From Owenia fusiformis (Eukaryota > Annelida > Polychaeta > Sabellida > Oweniidae), in contig CAIIXF020000009.1 of assembly GCA_903813345.2 (NCBI GenBank), positions 27,814,740-27,874,739 of the forward strand: a stretch of DNA of 60,000 nucleotides. The letters run 5' to 3'. How positions within the stretch are numbered: position 1 is the stretch's first letter; each line of letters opens with the position of its first letter. The notes under the pieces were generated by a model. The model worked only from the letters and a program-made list of their open reading frames with translations. It ran no database searches and was not told where the DNA came from. Shown piece after piece: positions 46,132 through 57,717 of the stretch. Both the position numbers and the translations under genes were made by a program.

Positions 46132-46625
46132 CATGCAAATCTCATGCAAACCTGATCTATAATATTTGAAGAAAGTACATATTAAGGCATAATGCATCAT
46201 CAGAAAACAACTTTTAAATCATACAGAATTAAAATTTTCCTGAATTTAATGACAAATTAAACTGTCTGCAAGTGATCATTACCCGATTTTATTTCTAAAC
46301 CAGTGACAGCTAAGTATGGGGATATGCTTTGCATAAGTTGTAATTGACATTTTCACTCGCAAATTGATTCTACTTAAAGAGTTCAGTCACATTTAAGATC
46401 AACTCAGGGTGTTTTTGCGCGTGGACAAAAATATCCACAAAAAATTAGGTTAATACGTATCATCATTAATGAACAAGCTGAAATGAGAGTAGTTTTTGTT
46501 TTTATGGTTTCATTCTGATGCACTCTATTTCAAATCATGTTTCTTGTGTTATATATCTATCATTAATCCATCCATTTAGTCATATGGAGAGAATGTGTTT
46601 ATTTAACTTAATAATTTCTATACAT

Positions 46626-46802
46626 AGGAGCCCGTAGTCAGCGGGAGTTCTGGGGGGATTCGACCCACCCCCTCCCCCTCCCCCAGCCAAAAATTCTTTC
46701 AAAATCATGGAGTTTTTTTACACCATTCTGATTTTGGCCATTTTTCCCCCTCAAATTTTTTAAAAAGTGAACCCCCTTGACAAATCCTGGCTACAGGCCT
46801 GC
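46626..46802. mobile_element. Short inverted-repeat element, GCCCGTAGTCAG family
   Basis: GGAGCCCGTAGTCAGCGGGA at left and, read inward from the right, AGGCCTGTAGCCAGGATTTG form imperfect terminal repeats. The inner parts AGTTCTGGGGGGATTCG and the inverse of CAAGGGGGTTCAC are also alike. A truncated relative is at 5565-5650. Confidence 0.6.
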
Positions 46803-46817
46803 ATAGAATGCCCTACA

Positions 46818-46998
46818 TATAGTAAACAATGCATTAACATGCAAAATGTCACCACCTGCCATGTGTTACAGACACCAAATGCCAAATGTCAAATACCAAC
46901 AGGCAAACACCAATCGCTGCCACAAAAAAGTATGAGACTATATAACAATATGTCACCACTTCTGGATGTCACCATCTCTGGTTGTGACATAAAAACTT
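46818..46998. mobile_element. ATGTCACCAC-family repeat, copy 3 (fullest)
   Basis: It runs from GCATTAACATGCAAAATGTC through CACCACCTGCCATGTGTTAC, AGACACCAAATGCC and AATATGTCACCACTTCTGGA to GGTTGTGACATAAAAAC. About 180 bp. Internal GACACCAAATGCCAAATGTC-type short repeats are present. It is the longest copy in the window and gives the best view of the family ends. Confidence 0.65.
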
Positions 46999-47731
46999 AG
47001 TATATAAGGTTATATTATATTCCTGGGATTCAGGTTGCACCTCTATTTTGTGCTACCTCATCTTATAAGCTACTTTGCCTGATTTGTGATACATACTAAT
47101 TCTGCTCAGAGTTAAGCAATTAAAATGCCATCAATCAGGAGTTGCTTGTTTAAGTAATGAGGAAGATTACATCATTAGAACAAGACACAGAGTGATAAAT
47201 ATTGCAGTTTGAAGAGAAAAATAAATGCCATGTAATTTAATGCTCTTGCACAGATCTGTAGAAATTTCAGGTTGAATGTTAAATGGTTTTGCATGAATTT
47301 TGATGATTTATGTAGCACCTACTCGCACAGATGCATGCAAGTCCAACATCACAAGATGATAATACTATAGCACTAAAACAAGGAATGCCACCAAGTAGCA
47401 AATCCAGCTGAACAAAACATATTTCATCATATCACATTTATCATTTGATAGAAATAACTACTATTATGCTAAAATGCTTGAACCTCTAGAGCACATCATT
47501 AAAAATATGCAACACATGTTAGGCATAGAACTTTATGAGGTTATACAAAACAGAGTTGCAATGCATAATAGTGGCCATTTTGTATTGAGTAGCCAATATA
47601 AAACCATTCTGGACTGAGCAGCCATATTGGAAATAATTCTTGAGCTGTAAATTACTTTACTTTTATAATTGAAGACATATCAGCTTAAAATAAAAAAAAA
47701 ATGAAAACATATTTATACTAAAAAGATTATA

Positions 47732-48255
47732 CAGGGCTTGCATTAACGGCGTCCCGTACATGTTAAGGACTCAAAAATAATTTGGAGGACGCAAAAATTG
47801 AAAATATTTCCGTTTTTTGGACGCAAAATTTTTTTAGGTCAATACTACAATGTGTTTACAACGATACCTAACAAAAACAAATAATTATGATCTCTCACCT
47901 TTATTTGAATCGTAAATAAGGCTCAACATGTTGAATATTTACAAATAATCATGATTCTCTCGAATTTTTTCGACTTTGTTTATTTTTAGATTTGAAACCA
48001 TGACACGCCACAGTTTTTCCTATTCAGAAACAAATATTAGGTTATTCATGAAATAAAATGTATTCATTGTCGAATGAACGAACTTCCGTTTTAAATTCGC
48101 GACAAGAAATCAAAAACTGAAAGGTGTTTTGGTAAAAAATGCTTTTAAAATAAAGTTATACCTCAAAACAGGCTAGAAATAGGGGACACACTTTTTTTTC
48201 AAAGGACACACTTTTTAAAAAAAATTGCGTCCTTTCTAACCTAATGCAAGCGCTG
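47732..48255. mobile_element. hAT-like non-autonomous element, 7-bp target duplication
   Basis: The left end CAGGGCTTGCATTAACGGCG and the right end (inward) CAGCGCTTGCATTAGGTTAG form terminal inverted repeats. Both continue into GTCC...GGACGCAAAA-like blocks (GGAGGACGCAAAAATTG; inverse TTTTTTGCGTCC near 48225). GATTATA flanks directly at 47725-47731 and 48256-48262. CAGGG-type ends with a 7-8 bp duplication fit hAT elements. 524 bp without a transposase frame. Confidence 0.75.
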
Positions 48256-48621
48256 GATTATATCATCAAATACAAAATCTTCAGACCCGACACTCCATTC
48301 TCTAATGATATAAACAGTTCATTATCTAAAATAAATTATTTTGAGCCTACAGATATTTAGGTGTAAGAACCAAGACTACTTAAATCTTGGCTTCTGTTAG
48401 AAAATCCTAACTGACGGACATTTAGGAAGTCTATTGTAGACCATAGTTTTAAATGGAGAAAACCATTTATTATTATTATTATAATAATTTATGCTTCCTT
48501 AAATTTTGGGATCTCTTTTCGTAACTTTAAAATTAGTTATAAGCCATCTAGCAAGTCCCCTTTAAATATTTTATGGGATTTCACTATTTGTTTAAATATG
48601 AAATAACCATTCTGTACTCAC

Positions 48622-49431
48622 CTTTTGAAAAACTTGGGAACTCTTTGACCAATTCCTGTGATGCACGCTGAACCGCATCATCTAAATCCTGCAGTCGACT
48701 CCTCTCTGGTTGATTTGATTGGCTGTTCATCGTATTAGAACTTTCTGGGGAGAGATATTGAGACTGTTTTGAACCCTGCGGTGAATTGGTCATTGGTATT
48801 CCATCACGAAGATCCATAGGACTCATTTTTTGTTGTGTATAGTAATTCAACAATGTTGAATGTTCTCTTGGGTTCTCACCGATTCTTTGAGGGCTGGCAC
48901 TTGAGCTTCCCACTTGGTGTAAATTCACTGTAGAAGATGGCGAGTTGATAGAGGATGAAGGCGATCCTAGTATCATTTCTGATTTTGGCTTGATGTCTTT
49001 CCTTGGACTTGGGGGTGTAAATTCAGCAATTTCAATGATTTCCTTTTTGATTCCAATGTCTGGGAGGGTTGGTTGTTGTGCCACAATTGGTTTTATCACA
49101 GCATCTTCAGTATTTCCCAATGGTTGATGGTAAATACGCTTTTTCAATGGTCCTGTATCGGGGCTTGTATGACTACAGGACGGAGAGTAGTCAAGTGGCA
49201 GATCGGACATACCTTGATATTCTCGCACAACCTTTTTTCTCATGTAACTGTATGTTATCGGATTTCTGTATGGAATACTCTCATTTGATTCAGTTATTTG
49301 ATCATATTGTTTTTGTTTTTTTATTGGTGGAACACTTGTCGCTTCAATATCTGGAGGTTTGATCTGTAAATCGGGTGATCTTGGACTCGTAACGTTAGGC
49401 GTTGTCTCACTTTGCAATACACCCTGGACAT
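48622..49431 (-). CDS. Nuclear receptor gene, A/B-domain exon (partial gene)
   Basis: Internal exon of 810 nt giving 269 complete codons, open throughout. It is bounded by a TTTCAG acceptor at 49432-49437 and a strong AAAAG/GTGAGT donor at 48622/48621. It enters with two nucleotides of a split codon and leaves with one, so both introns are phase 1. The translation is low-complexity and rich in Ser, Pro, Gln and Asn, with SP motifs (SPRSPD, SPSSS, SPESS) and a consensus sumoylation motif IKKE. It has no fold that I recognise. This composition fits the disordered N-terminal A/B (activation) region of a nuclear receptor. Assignment to the receptor gene rests on strand, matching splice phase with the 40284-40493 exon and position upstream of the zinc-finger exon. 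The start codon is not here; at least one more upstream exon is needed. The open length without stops in AT-rich DNA makes it clearly coding. Confidence 0.85.
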
Positions 49432-49560
49432 CTGAAAGTAAAAATGGAAAAGAGAAAATGATTACTCTTCCTCATATAAAAAAGTTACTTGTACTAAATC
49501 TAAATCTCCATTATAAGAAGTGTTTTTAAAATTTGTGACATCGTTTATTTCAATGATAGC

Positions 49561-50419
49561 CAGACCCTAAGATTCAGAATAATTGGTACAAGTCAAAATT
49601 TTCAAGTCCATCCAAAAAGATACAAGCCAAATAAGGACTTGTAAATTTTAAAGTTACAAGTCCAAAAATCAGCCAACTGAACTCTGTGAATTACAATTTG
49701 ATCCCACAATGAACGCATTCTTTTTGATGTTCACACTATTTGGGGCAAATTTGGACACTTTCTCGCAAGTAACGCAAAACATTTTATCGCCTAAAACATT
49801 TTATCGCCTCTGTGAGCTAACCATGGTCTTCCAAATTCCCATTTGGGTAGATACTTCCGCTTTTTGGTCTTTTCCATATCATATATATGAGTGGTTTCCG
49901 AAAAAATTGAGAGAAATACGAATATTTCAAATATATCAAAAGTAAAATTTCGAAAAAACACTGACAAAGGTACAAGAGAGGCGAATTCTGATTAGTTGTT
50001 GCCACCGGAAGTTAGACAGATATGTAAATTTAAGCCAATGAGATCGCGGTTTACTTACGTGTTTTGGCTCGATATCCATCCCACAATTTAGTAGGCGAGA
50101 GAGACGGTTTTTGATTGGTTATTGCGAGCGGAAGTATTGCATATTTTTAAATTTAAACCAATTGGAATGCGGCTTACTTACATATGTTTGGATCGGCATC
50201 CACGGAAAAAAAATCAAAACAAAGTTAGTTTCAAACTTTTTATTCATGATATTGCCGCGACCAATATTGATGAATACAGTCAACAGCTGACAGTCAATCA
50301 GGGTAAGCTTATAGGTCGTTTTTTAATACGCCAGGGAGACTTGTATTTTGAGAGGAAACACGCCAGCCGCTAAAACAAGGCGCCGCTGGCGTCCTGGCGT
50401 GTGGGAATCTTAGGGTCTG
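49561..50419. mobile_element. hAT-like element with perfect 8-bp target duplication
   Basis: The 15-bp terminal inverted repeats CAGACCCTAAGATTC / GAATCTTAGGGTCTG are perfect. ATGATAGC directly flanks both ends (49553-49560 and 50420-50427), the 8-bp duplication expected of hAT transposition. The 859-bp interior contains ACAAGTCNAAA motifs near the left end and a degenerate duplication around 50000-50200 (GATTAGTTGTTGCCACCGGA / GATTGGTTATTGCGAGCGGA with TTTAAGCCAAT / TTTAAACCAAT). The right part has GCCAG/CTGGCG palindromic blocks. No transposase is recognised. Confidence 0.88.
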
Positions 50420-50452
50420 ATGATAGCAGTTAATTATATTTTGATAAGTTCC

Positions 50453-50953
50453 CTTAAAGAGATCGAGTCGTCCAGATTTCTATTCTGGACAATCAGCAAT
50501 GTCCCAATATAATTGCTAATATACCATCATTCCTTAGATATATCTTGCGACCAAATTATAAGCACAATATCATCAATATATTGAGGATATCAACAGGACA
50601 ACCAAAAGAACAACCAACTGTCAGAATTGAACACAATAAGTCGAAAACAGAATACAATGTTTTTTTGGGGATTTTTATTGTAACCCCTTAGAACTAATAA
50701 ATATGGCTTCTCTGAGCCAAAATAATCTGAAGGAAAAAGCTAATCAGACTTTTTCATTTTTTAAATTTAAATTTGAATTTCTATTGATGTAAGTGGAAAT
50801 TCATGGCTAGGAACAATCATCGAATTGATACTGTTAAAGAATTAATTCAAGCCTTAGAATTGATAAGTTGATAAACAAAGTTGTTTTAAATCAAATAACA
50901 CTAAAAAATCAGAGGTTACTCTCATTGTGTTTTTAGGAGACCCGATCTCTTTA
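50453..50953. mobile_element. Possible MITE, TTAAAGAGATCG ends
   Basis: TTAAAGAGATCGAGTC at the left and GACCCGATCTCTTTAA at the right form a 16-bp inverted repeat with one mismatch, 500 bp apart. The interior is AT-rich and non-coding. No clear target duplication beyond TTAA in the ends themselves. Confidence 0.45.
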
Positions 50954-52428
50954 AAGAAAGCAAAAACTACTAACATTAACAGAAAGTATAAGTATTAACT
51001 TTTCACACTGAAATATATTGTATAAAGAATAAGTATTATATGATATGGGTGCAGACACATTATGGGATGGTATGCCATTGCAATTTGTTAAGTAATGTAT
51101 CATCCATCATTTGATGAAATATGAAATGGTAATGAGATATTTCTAAGCTCTTTAGAATGTAAATGCATAACCTGTAAGAGGGTGAATAACCCCTGAAACA
51201 TTTGAGATATAAAAAAAACACCAATAAAAAATGTTAAAGCTGGTTGTTAGGTCTAAAGATTACTTTACGTTCAAGTGCATATGTTTTTTAATATCAAAAT
51301 GTCAATGAACATGACAAAGTTATGCTTCATAATCAAACAGAATACAACATTTTCCATGTTAGGGAATAGGAGAGTACTGGATAAAAAGCTCTTATCATCT
51401 CCAAACAACAGAATTTTTTCATTTTTCATTTTCACTCTGGAAAGTAACTGCTAATTATGTATCAAACTGACCATGATCAGGGTTGATGGTGATTTCAGAG
51501 AAACCAGAAAGAACACACTTGAAAAAGAAGACAAAACTAACCACTTTATGTTACATGAATCAAGTTGCCAAATAAATGAAATTACAACTATTTATGAGGT
51601 GATTCCCCTAATTAATTGCCCTAATTAATTCCCGTAATTAATTGCATTTACAAGAGCTCTTCAAATAAAATGTAATTATTATTTATTTTCACCATTGAAA
51701 GTTATAACAAGAAATTACAAATTAATAATTTATACAATTGGTTATTTATTCTTTCAATTATACAGTTGATAAAATAAATTGAAACAATTAAGTTGTATTA
51801 GTCGTAAATCATCCCATTAATTTCAGCAATAATATAACACAATTGAAGACTAAGTGAATCATAGCAACTCCTGGGAGCGGTTTGTTGTAAATTGATCCTC
51901 GTAAATGAAATGTGCCAAACCTTTTATAAAATATCATTAGCAGGATTATCCCTGTTAAAAGACAAGGGAAATATTTTACATTTGACACAAGTTTGAATTA
52001 TAGGTCTGTGTTTAATCAAAAGGCCCTTAAATGTTAAGGAGAAGCCTCTAGATAACATCTCGGCTTATTGTGTAAACAGTACAGTGCAACATATGAAATA
52101 TTGTATTTTTATGCAATTTGACTGTCAGCAGAAATGTGCATATGTGCCTTGTCACATAATGTGTTCTAGGCATAAAAGTCATTACCATGATGACAATCTA
52201 GACATAGATCCATTAGCCTAACGAGAAAAGTGTTTATCTGAATGATACAAGTTTAATATAGAAGTGATCTAACAACAGAGGATGTTAAAAATGCAACTAT
52301 TATCGGTATTTAAGTATATCATTTATGTAACAAAAATTAGGAATGATATTGAAGATTTTGACTCCCGAATTCGCTGGTTTTTATAAAAAGTATTATTTTG
52401 AATCTACAAACGCTTAGATTTTCTAGTA

Positions 52429-55400
52429 CTCTAAGAGCGAGGAGGAAAATTCTTAATAAATGGAGTATAGTTGGTTTGGCAGCATTTTCAGTTAGAGGGA
52501 AGTCTTGGATGAAAATTCTACCTAGGTGATAGCCTCACAGAGTGGTACATAATTCTTTTTTTGCAGGGGTTAGCCCCCCACCCCCCAAAAACACCCCACC
52601 CTGGGAAAATAATTTTTTCATTCTCAATAACTTTAGATATCTTGATGTTTGTAAGTTACATATATAAACATTATATATATGAATCATTTGCAAAATAAAT
52701 AATGCCAATCACTCCTACAGAATTTGAAAAATAGTACAAAGTATGTACCCCAGGGGGCAAATTCGTGACCCATTTTCTTACTATTTAGAGCCTCAGTTTT
52801 CAATCAGACACTGGAAGACATTGGAAAAATTCATGTGAAGCGCCCAGTAGCAGGACTATAAGCCCTGAAAGTTTCAAACTAATTGAATTAGTAGGAGCTG
52901 AGGAAAAAATTGACTTTTTGAAAAATTTGACATTTTTGAGAGGGGTGATTTTGTGTATGACTATAGCTGATGCCTATGGTTTCTAGATCTATCCCTCTTT
53001 GATGATAAATATGGTTTTGAAGTATGGAACTAAGATGTAAAAAATAATTAAAATGGGTCTTAAGGAAGTTTAAAGTTTTAAACAAGTTCAAAATTCGAAG
53101 AATTGTACAATATCAGGTCTGAATTTTCGAATTTTAGGTAAGACCTCGGATGAGCCTTAGATTTTTTACATCTGTCCCTCTTTGATGATATTTATGGTTT
53201 TGTAGTATGGGACTAAGATGTACAAAATAATTTAGATGGTTTTTAAGAAGGTTTAAGGATTTCAACAAGTCCAAAATTTTAAGAAGACCTTGGATGAGCC
53301 TTAGATTTTTTATATTTGTCCCTCTTTGAAGATATGTATGGTTTTGTAGTGTGAAATTAATAAGTAAAAAAATAATTAAGATGGATTTGAAGAAGGTTTA
53401 AGGATTTTGAATGAGTCCAAAATTTGAAGAATTGTACAATATCAGGTCTGAATTTATGAATTTCAGGTATGACCTTGGACGACAATTATCTTTTTTACAC
53501 CTTTCCTGCTTTTATGATATTTATGGTTTTATAGTGTGGAACTAAGATGTAAAATATAATTAATAGATGAATTTTAAGAAGGTTTAAGGATTTTAACAAG
53601 TGCAATATTTGAAGAATTGTACAAAACCAGGTCTGAATTTTCGAATTTCAGGTATGACCTTGGGACGACCCTTTTGTTTTCTACATCTGTTCCTCTTTGA
53701 TGATATTTATGATTTTATACTGTGGAACTAAGATGTAAAATATAATTCAGGTGAATTTTAAGAAGGTTTAAGGAATTTAACAAGTTCAAAATTTGAAAAT
53801 TGTACAATATCAGGTCTGAATTTACGAATTTCAGGTAAGACCTTGGATGGCTCGTTTTGTTCATCTGTTCCTCTTTGATGATAGTTATGGTTTTATGGTA
53901 TAGAACTAAGATGTAAAATATAGTTGAATTTTAAGAAGGTTTACGGATTCTAACAAGTTCAAAATTTGAAGAATTGTACAATATCAGGTCTGAAAATTCG
54001 AATTTCAGGTATGACCTTGGACGACTCTTTTGTTTTTCACATCTGTTCCTCTTTGATGATAGTTATGGTTTCATGGTATAGAACTAAGATATAAAATATA
54101 GTTGAATTTTAATAAGGTTTAAGGATTCTAACAAGTTCAAAAGTTGAAGAATTGTACAATATCAGGTCTGAATTTACAAATTTTAGGTAACACCTTGGAT
54201 GAGCCTTATATTTTTTTACATCTGATGATGACATCTTTGATGATATGTATGGTTTTGTAGTGTGGAACTAAGATGTAAAAAATAATTAAGGTGCATTTTA
54301 AGAAGGTTTAAGGATTTTAATAATTTGGAGAATTGTACAATATCAGGTCTGCAATGAATGAATTTCAAGTATAGCCTTGGTTGGCCCATATGTTTTTTAC
54401 TTTTTACACCTATCCCTTTTTCATGATATATTTGGTTTAGTTGTGTGGAAATATGTATAATATAATTTAGATGGGTTTTCAAGAAACTTAACGTTTTAAA
54501 CAAGTTCAAAATTTTGGCGTATTGTACAATATCAGATCTGAAATTAATGAATTTAAAGTATAACCTTGCTTGGCCCTTATATTTTTAACATCTATCCTTT
54601 TTTGATGGTATATATGGTTTAGTAGTGTGGAGCTAATATGTAAAACATAATTAAGATGGGTTTTAAATAAATTTAAGGTTTTGAACAAGTTCAAATTTTG
54701 ACAAATTGTACAATATCAGAGCTGATATTAATGAATTTGAGGTATTACGGCGAGCCTTATGTTTTAACTTATATCCATTTTTGATGACATATATGCTTTA
54801 GTAGTGTTGAACTAAGATGTTAAACATAAATTAAACAGGTTTAAATAAATTTAAGGTTTAAACAAGTTAAAACTGGTCTATGGGAACATAAATGTCATCT
54901 TATTTTTGATAGTCACTACACCCTCAGTTTGCATGCTTTGTGGCTATTATTCCTAATGGATTTAAATAGAGGAGCAGATTGCTATATAATTGAATCATCT
55001 GGAGCTATCTAGGTATTTATTGAAATATAAAATACTTTTGTCTTTAAAATATCATTGAGATATATTCCCAGCATCTATCAAATGTTAACTATAAGGTGCA
55101 CATTATTATAGATACTAGTGAATGAAGGCATGGTTATCATAGCTGTTTGCAGAGCACATGGCTAATTTTGGAAAAAATGTGGTTTTCAGATTCAATGCTA
55201 AAAATAAAATGGGTACCTTTTCTAGAGATATGTAGGGAGTTGTAGAACTGAGCTTATTCAAAGTTGTTTCAATAAGTCCAGAATTGAACAAGCTTTCGTA
55301 TGATATATAACATATGTTGGTATGCTATTTAGGATCAGAAGTTGATGGGGGGGGGGCTGTCAATATGAAACACCCTGTATATGGTTTTGTATTATGAAAC

Positions 55401-57717
55401 TAAGATGTAAAACATAATTTAAATGGGTTTTAAGGAGGTTTAAGGTTTTAAACCTGTTCAAAACTTGACAAATTGTACAATATCATATCTGTCATTAACG
55501 AATTTCAGGTATGTATCTTTCTATGATGTCTATGATGATATACATGGTTAAGTAGTATGGAACTAACATGTAAAACATAATTTAAATGGGTTTTAAGGAA
55601 GTTTAGGGTTTTAAAGAAGTTCAAAACTTGACAAATTGTACAATATTAGGTCTGAAATTCTTAACCTCTTTGATGATTTACATGGTTTTGTAGTGTGGAA
55701 CTAAAATGTAAAACAAAATTTAGGAATTTGGGGTTTTAAGGATGTTTTTATTTACTTCCTACTTATTGCTAGATAATTATCTAGAAATTATCATAATTTT
55801 GCATTTTTATATTAGGCCATGGAAAACAATGTATTTTATAAATGTCATTTTTATTGGGATCAACTTTGGACTATCATAACTTTGCCCCTCTACCCCCAAT
55901 CACCTTAATCTTTAATTCCAGACCTGATATTGCACAATTTGTCAAGTTTTGAACCTCTTTAGAACCTAAAACTTCCTTAAAACCCATCTAAATTATGTTT
56001 TACATCTTAGCTTCATATAACAAAACCATATATGTTATCATAGAGAGATATATGTTAAAAGCATAAGGCTCATCCAAGGCTATACCTGGAATTCGTTTAA
56101 TTCGGATCTGTTATTGTTCAATTTGTCAAGTTTTGAACTTGTTTAAAACCTTAAACCTCCTTAAAACCCATCTTAATTATGTTTTACCTCTTAGTTCCAC
56201 ACTACTAAACCATATATATCATAAAAAAGGGATAGATGTTAAAAACATAAGGGCCAACAAAGGTTATACTTGAAATGTGTTAATTGCAGACCTAATATTG
56301 TATAATTCGCCAAGATTTGGAACATGAGAAAATCCTTAAACCTTCTTAAAATCCATCTTAATTATTTTTTTTACAATTTAGTTCCACACTACAAAACCAT
56401 ACATATCATCAAAGAGGGACAGATGTAAAAAATATACGGCTGACCAAAGGTCTTACCTGAAATTTGTAAATTCAGACCGGATATTATACAATTCTTCAAA
56501 TTTTGACCTTGTTAAAGTCCTTAAACCTTCTTAAAATTCATCTAAGTTAAATTTTACATCTTAGTTGGTTAATATAAAACCATAAATATCATCAAAGCGG
56601 GAAAGATGTAAAAAAGATAATTGTTGTCCAAGGTCATACCTGAAATTCATAAATTCAGCCCTGATATTGTACAATTCTTCAAATTTTGGACTCATTTAAA
56701 ATCCTTAAACCTTCTTCAAATCCATCTTAATTATTTTTCACTTATAAGTTACATACTACAAAACCATACATATCTTCAAAGAGGGACAAATGTAAAAAAT
56801 CTAAGGCTCATCCAAGGTCTTACCTGAAATTTGTAAATTCAGACCTGATATTATACAATTCGTCAAATTTTGAACTTGGTAGAATCCTTAAACCTTCTTA
56901 AAAACCATCTAAATTATTTTGTACATCTTAGTCCCACACTACAAAACCATAAATATCATCAAAGGGGGACAGATGTAAAAAATATAAGGCTCATCCGAGG
57001 TCTTACCTAAAATTCGAAAATTCAGACCTGATATTGTACAATTCATCGAATTTTGAACTTGTTTAAAATTTTAAACTTCCTTAAAACCCATTTTAATTAT
57101 TTTTTACATCTTAGTTCCATACTTCAAAACCATATTTATCATCAAAGAGGGATAGATCTAGAAACCATAGGCATCAGCTATAGTCATACACAAAATCACC
57201 CCTCTCAAAATGTCAAATTTTTCAAAAAATCAACAATTTTTTCCTTGGTTCCTACTAATTCAATTAGTTTGAAACTTTCAGGGCTTATAGTGCTGCTACT
57301 AGGCACTTCACATGAATTTTTTCAATGTCTTCCAGTGTCTGATTGAAAACTGAGGCTCTAAATAGTAAGAAAATGGGTCACGAATTTGCCCCCTGGGCTA
57401 CATACTTTGTACTATTTTTCAAATTCTGTAGGAGTGATTGGCATTATTTATTTTGCAAATGCTTCATATATATAATGTTTATGTATGTAACTTACAAACA
57501 TCAAGATATCTAAAGTTATTGAGAATGAAAAAATTATTTTCCCGGGGTGGGGTGTTTTTGGGGGGTGGGGGGCTAACCCCTGAAAAAAAAGAATTATGTA
57601 CCACTCTGTGAGGCTATCACCTAGGTAGAATTTTCATCCAAGACTTCCCTCTAACTGAAAATGCTGCCAAACCAACTATACTCCATTTATTAAGAATTTT
57701 CCTCCTCGCTCTTAGAG
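52429..57717. mobile_element. Foldback-type element, long inverted arms of about 180-bp tandem units
   Basis: The ends are CTCTAAGAGCGAGG and its inverse CCTCGCTCTTAGAG, flanked by TA on both sides. From each end the sequence is inverted-identical for several hundred bases (52429-53100 versus 57050-57717, about 95%), including a C/G-rich block (52571-52605; 57541-57575). The arms then pass into tandem units of 168-188 bp. Each unit contains TTGTACAATATCAGGTCTGA, ACCTTGGA, CTCTTTGATGATA, ATGGTTTTGTAGTGTGGAAC and TAAGAAGGTTTAAGG. About 12 units are in the left arm (53100-55750) and 7 in the right arm in inverse orientation (55915-57060). A spacer of about 170 bp separates the arms. Several 60-100 residue ORFs beginning MNLFKTL are just translations of the unit. 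No transposase. Confidence 0.88.
54870..55378. mobile_element. Insertion within the left arm of the foldback element
   Basis: The tandem-unit pattern stops at AACAAGTTAAAACT and resumes at TATGGTTTTGTATTATGAAA. The intervening 0.5 kb has no counterpart in the right arm. Its right end is ATGAAACACCCTGTATA, the same CACCCTGTATA end seen at 13840-13855. It probably is a separate small insertion that interrupted a unit; its left boundary is not clear. Confidence 0.5.

Larger units (their letters stand above)
40494..48621 (-). other. Intron between the two A/B-domain exons, 8.1 kb
   Basis: Phase 1 intron. It holds a tandem duplication (41535-41760), an ACGG-tailed repeat, a MITE, a minisatellite, a SINE-like repeat and a hAT-like element, listed separately. 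In 40560-41280, 42140-43150, 43600-44340 and 48260-48600 I see nothing beyond AT-rich sequence. A TATCTGTCTG microsatellite-like stretch is at 44946-44972. Confidence 0.8.

Noticed and set aside
48945-49362. + strand ORFs opposite the A/B exon
   Set aside because: Shadows of the 810-nt minus-strand receptor exon.
52888-57346. Repeated ORFs starting MNLFKTL...HYFL on both strands
   Set aside because: They are translations of the 180-bp tandem unit in the foldback arms, appearing in both arms with the same wording; no independent evidence of coding.
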